Program-made: the position numbers and the translations under genes
Assembly: GCF_024713945.1 (NCBI RefSeq)
Contig: NC_134677.1
Span: 4,095,001-4,159,000 of the forward strand
Origin: Dermatophagoides farinae
Lineage: Eukaryota; Arthropoda; Arachnida; Sarcoptiformes; Pyroglyphidae
DNA length: 64,000 bases
Reading direction: 5' to 3'
Notes under the pieces: generated by a model
What the model was told of the DNA's origin: nothing
What the model saw: only the letters and a program-made list of their open reading frames with translations
Database searches by the model: none
Part shown: positions 62,099 through 64,000 of the stretch, piece after piece
Numbering within the stretch: the stretch's first letter is position 1
Layout: the number at the start of each line of letters is the position of its first letter

Positions 62099-63187
62099 TT
62101 AATTTTTATTCATATTTTTCAATGTTTGTTTTGATTGTTGTCCATTGTTGATTGATTGAAAAGTTTCAATATTGCTGCTGGTTTGTTGTCGAATTTTTTC
62201 CATAAGACGTTGCCGGGATTCATTTTCTTCTTTTCGTAATTGTTCACTTTGATTTATGCTCACTTTTTTCTCTTTAAGATTTTTTTTCGTCTCATTAGTA
62301 CTAGTCCCATTCATTGAAGTTTGAACCGATTGTTGTTGTTTTTGATCAGTATTGATCGGTTTCTTTGTTTGTTGATTGTCGATTGGTTCCGATTGTTGTT
62401 CATCATTTTGTGAATCAATTTTACTGGAAAATGATAATTCAGAATCTTCTGCATTGAATGCATCGAACATTTTTTGATCTAATATTGTTTGTAGTGGAGC
62501 AAAAGAAGCTGCAGTTTCTAAATTTGAATTCATTTCACCGAAAAATGGAAAAATAGCAGCTACGTTATCATCTTGTTCTTTGCATGTTTGGGCCAACTGT
62601 GGTAAAACATGAACCATCACTTGACTCAATGCATTAACACCGGACAGGGCAACATCTAATTTCATTTCCATACGATCGAATTTAATTAAGGCAAGATTGA
62701 TTAATTCGGCTAAACTGTTCATAGGATTATCATGTCCTGCTAATGGTTCAATTTCAATCTCAGCTATAGTTTGTATTTCGGGTGATATCGCTGCTGCAAT
62801 CGGTACGGCTACAGCTGCAGGTTCTGAATATGGATTCGGATGGCTGGCAGTCACTATTGGTTCAATCTCAATTTCGGCTATGGCTGGTACTTGTGCAGGT
62901 ACTGAATATGGATTCGAATGGCTAGCCGTCACTATTGGTTCAATTTCAATTTCAGTGATGGTCGGTACGTGTGCAGCAACATATTTGGGTAAACATTGAT
63001 AGTGTTTCGGTGAATAGGTCAAACCCGGTGGACAAGTTGGTAATTGTGGTACATGATGACCAATAAATGTTAATGGTTGATGTTGTGGAATATATTTTAG
63101 ATCATTCTTTTTATTACCAGAAATAGAAACAATGAACAATAATGAAATGAGAATCGTAATCGATGAGATTGGATGTAAAAAGGACAT
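62099..63187 (-). CDS. Secreted protein with EIEIEP tandem repeats, unknown function
   Basis: A single exon of 362 residues with a clear signal peptide (residues 1 to about 24: Ile/Leu/Ser-rich, ending SISG). A short two-cysteine stretch follows (LPTCPPGLTYSPKHYQCLPK). Three imperfect tandem repeats, about residues 76-150, each contain the core (I/T)-x-EIEIEP; the first two continue IVTASH-x-NPYS. A central predicted helical region (about 157-245) begins NSLAELINLALIKFDRMEMK and has one further cysteine. The last 110 residues are Gln/Lys/Asn-rich and charged. A TATA box and a poly(A) signal at suitable spacing support a real, compactly regulated gene. No known family is recognised. The CPPG...YQC motif is weakly reminiscent of chitin-binding modules but too short to call. 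Confidence 0.68.
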   Translation of the reverse strand: MSFLHPISSITILISLLFIVSISGNKKNDLKYIPQHQPLTFIGHHVPQLPTCPPGLTYSPKHYQCLPKYVAAHVPTITEIEIEPIVTASHSNPYSVPAQVPAIAEIEIEPIVTASHPNPYSEPAAVAVPIAAAISPEIQTIAEIEIEPLAGHDNPMNSLAELINLALIKFDRMEMKLDVALSGVNALSQVMVHVLPQLAQTCKEQDDNVAAIFPFFGEMNSNLETAASFAPLQTILDQKMFDAFNAEDSELSFSSKIDSQNDEQQSEPIDNQQTKKPINTDQKQQQSVQTSMNGTSTNETKKNLKEKKVSINQSEQLRKEENESRQRLMEKIRQQTSSNIETFQSINNGQQSKQTLKNMNKN

Positions 63188-63249
63188 GATTGATTGAACA
63201 GTTTGATGCGCGTGGATTATGCTTGATAATGATCAGCAATACTTGACCA

Positions 63250-63256
63250 TTTTATA
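63250..63256 (-). promoter_or_regulatory. TATA box of the 62.1-kb secreted protein gene
   Basis: TATAAAA on the minus strand, about 63 bases before the start codon at 63187. This would place transcription start about 30 bases upstream of the ATG. Spacing is typical of TATA-type promoters of abundantly expressed genes; this is inferred from position only. Confidence 0.5.
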
Positions 63257-63489
63257 ATGAACTCAATTTTTTATTTTTATTTTTGAAAATCTTTCTGATT
63301 ACAATAAACAAACGAAATATTGTCGATTGATATATCAAAATTGTTTATTTTTATGCAAAAAATTATTCGACATGTTAAACTTTTTGATTTATTTCTTTAT
63401 TTTGTTCGTACCAATCAATCGAATATGATAAATGTGAATAATTCAAATGTAATTAAACATGTATTAAATTTTTTTTTTTGGTGAAAGCT

Positions 63490-63495
63490 TTTATT
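63490..63495 (-). terminator. Poly(A) signal of the 63.5-kb gene
   Basis: AATAAA on the minus strand, 28 bases after the stop codon of the gene at 63523-64000. Confidence 0.6.
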
Positions 63496-63522
63496 TTGAA
63501 TTTCTGTCACGAATTAAATCCA

Positions 63523-64000
63523 TCAGAATAATCCTCCGCCAAGTGGTGATCCACCACCACCACCAATGCCTCTGAATACTGAATCCAATGGTGAATTATT
63601 GCCACCAAATATTGATGGCCTTGTTCGTCTTGATGATGAAGATGATAATGGTGAGCTACCACCAAAACCACCGCTTAGCAATGATCGAGATGAATCTACA
63701 GCCGATGAAACGGAATCTTGAATAAATGATAGTGGATTGCCACCACCACCGGGTGATAAAATTGAAGAAGTATCACCCAATAATGATGGTTGCGATGAAG
63801 TAGGTTTGGTTGACGGTTTTCTTTTAGGTTTTGATGATGATTTTCGGCATGCTTTTTTAGCATCTTTACAACCACTCAATGGAACACCGGTCAGACGATC
63901 AGAAAGAGAATTCAGATGTGCTTGAGCTAATAATGAATTCGTACAGCCTGCTTGTTTACCAGCCACTTTTAAGCCACTACGTAGACCCGAGCTACAAGCT
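63523..64000 (-). CDS. Cysteine-containing, Gly/Ser-rich protein of unknown function, 5'-partial
   Basis: The minus-strand frame is open from the window edge to the stop at 63523, giving about 158 residues. Its start is outside the window. The visible N-terminal part reads ACSSGLRSGLKVAGKQAGC, then LLAQAHLNSLSDRLTG and GCKDAKKACRK. That is a four-cysteine helical-looking segment, with further cysteines possibly upstream. A basic Ser/Lys/Pro linker (SSSKPKRKPSTKPTSS) and a low-complexity Gly/Ser tail ending GGGGGSPLGGGLF follow. The gene is in tandem with the secreted protein gene at 62099, and both may belong to a cluster of secreted products. No family is recognised. It is probably secreted, but the signal peptide cannot be seen. 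Confidence 0.62.
   Translation of the reverse strand, partial: ACSSGLRSGLKVAGKQAGCTNSLLAQAHLNSLSDRLTGVPLSGCKDAKKACRKSSSKPKRKPSTKPTSSQPSLLGDTSSILSPGGGGNPLSFIQDSVSSAVDSSRSLLSGGFGGSSPLSSSSSRRTRPSIFGGNNSPLDSVFRGIGGGGGSPLGGGLF

Larger units (their letters stand above)
63188..63522. other. Spacer between two secreted-protein genes
   Basis: The spacer holds the promoter of the 62.1-kb gene (minus strand) and the 3' UTR of the next gene upstream on the same strand. Apart from the TATA box and poly(A) signal listed separately, nothing is seen. Confidence 0.6.

Noticed and set aside
1-64000. tRNA, rRNA, CRISPR arrays, LTR retrotransposons or viral insertions
   Set aside because: No cloverleaf-like GC-rich 70-85-base segment, no regularly spaced direct repeats with unique spacers, and no reverse transcriptase, integrase or capsid-like frames were seen on either strand by eye. 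A tRNA or repeat search program would be decisive.

Overview
This window is nuclear DNA of an arthropod, most likely an acariform mite of the dust-mite or scab-mite type. The DNA is very AT-rich. Most introns are only about 50-90 bases with plain GT...AG ends, and intergenic DNA is full of A/T runs and microsatellites. One gene encodes an ML-domain protein of the NPC2 / mite group 2 allergen family. The genus is an inference; the animal and arthropod assignment is firm.

Layout, left to right. 1-2077 (+): NELF-C/D (TH1), lacking only its extreme N-terminus. 2807-5887 (+): the lysine-degradation enzyme AASS, with a mitochondrial presequence on a separate small exon. 5945-7125 (-): a divergent pseudokinase, tail-to-tail with AASS. 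7390-10953 (-): the obligatory NMDA receptor subunit GluN1. 15796-16612 (+): the microtubule protein TPPP/p25. 19220-25440 (+): a class II PI3-kinase with PX and C2 tail. 25868-26474 (-): a small secreted cysteine-rich peptide. 27943-29346 (+): a single-exon, Asn-rich secreted orphan. 30524-34603 (+): an ARAP / RhoGAP15B-like PH-RhoGAP-RA-PH protein. 36032-36636 (+): the NPC2-like protein. 44032-58935 (+): a vesicular glutamate transporter. 62099-63187 and 63523-64000 (-): two secreted orphans, the second cut by the window edge.

Reading frames were rebuilt across splice sites. Exon lengths of each multi-exon gene sum to a multiple of three, and each junction restores family sequence. Two genes serve glutamatergic signalling (GluN1 and VGLUT), two serve phosphoinositide / small-GTPase membrane signalling (class II PI3K and ARAP-like), and the rest are unrelated housekeeping or secreted products. 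Nothing suggests an operon.

The most unusual DNA lies in the 10.3-kb first intron of VGLUT. It holds a non-autonomous hAT-type transposon (45609-48276) with terminal inverted repeats and a perfect 8-base target-site duplication. Inside it are two arrays of the same 42/51-base minisatellite in opposite orientation, so the transcript could fold into a long hairpin. Other points of interest are three signalling proteins with predicted loss or change of active-site residues (pseudokinase, RhoGAP domain, GluN1 glycine site) and four secreted proteins without a recognised family. No CRISPR array, rRNA, tRNA or viral gene was seen.
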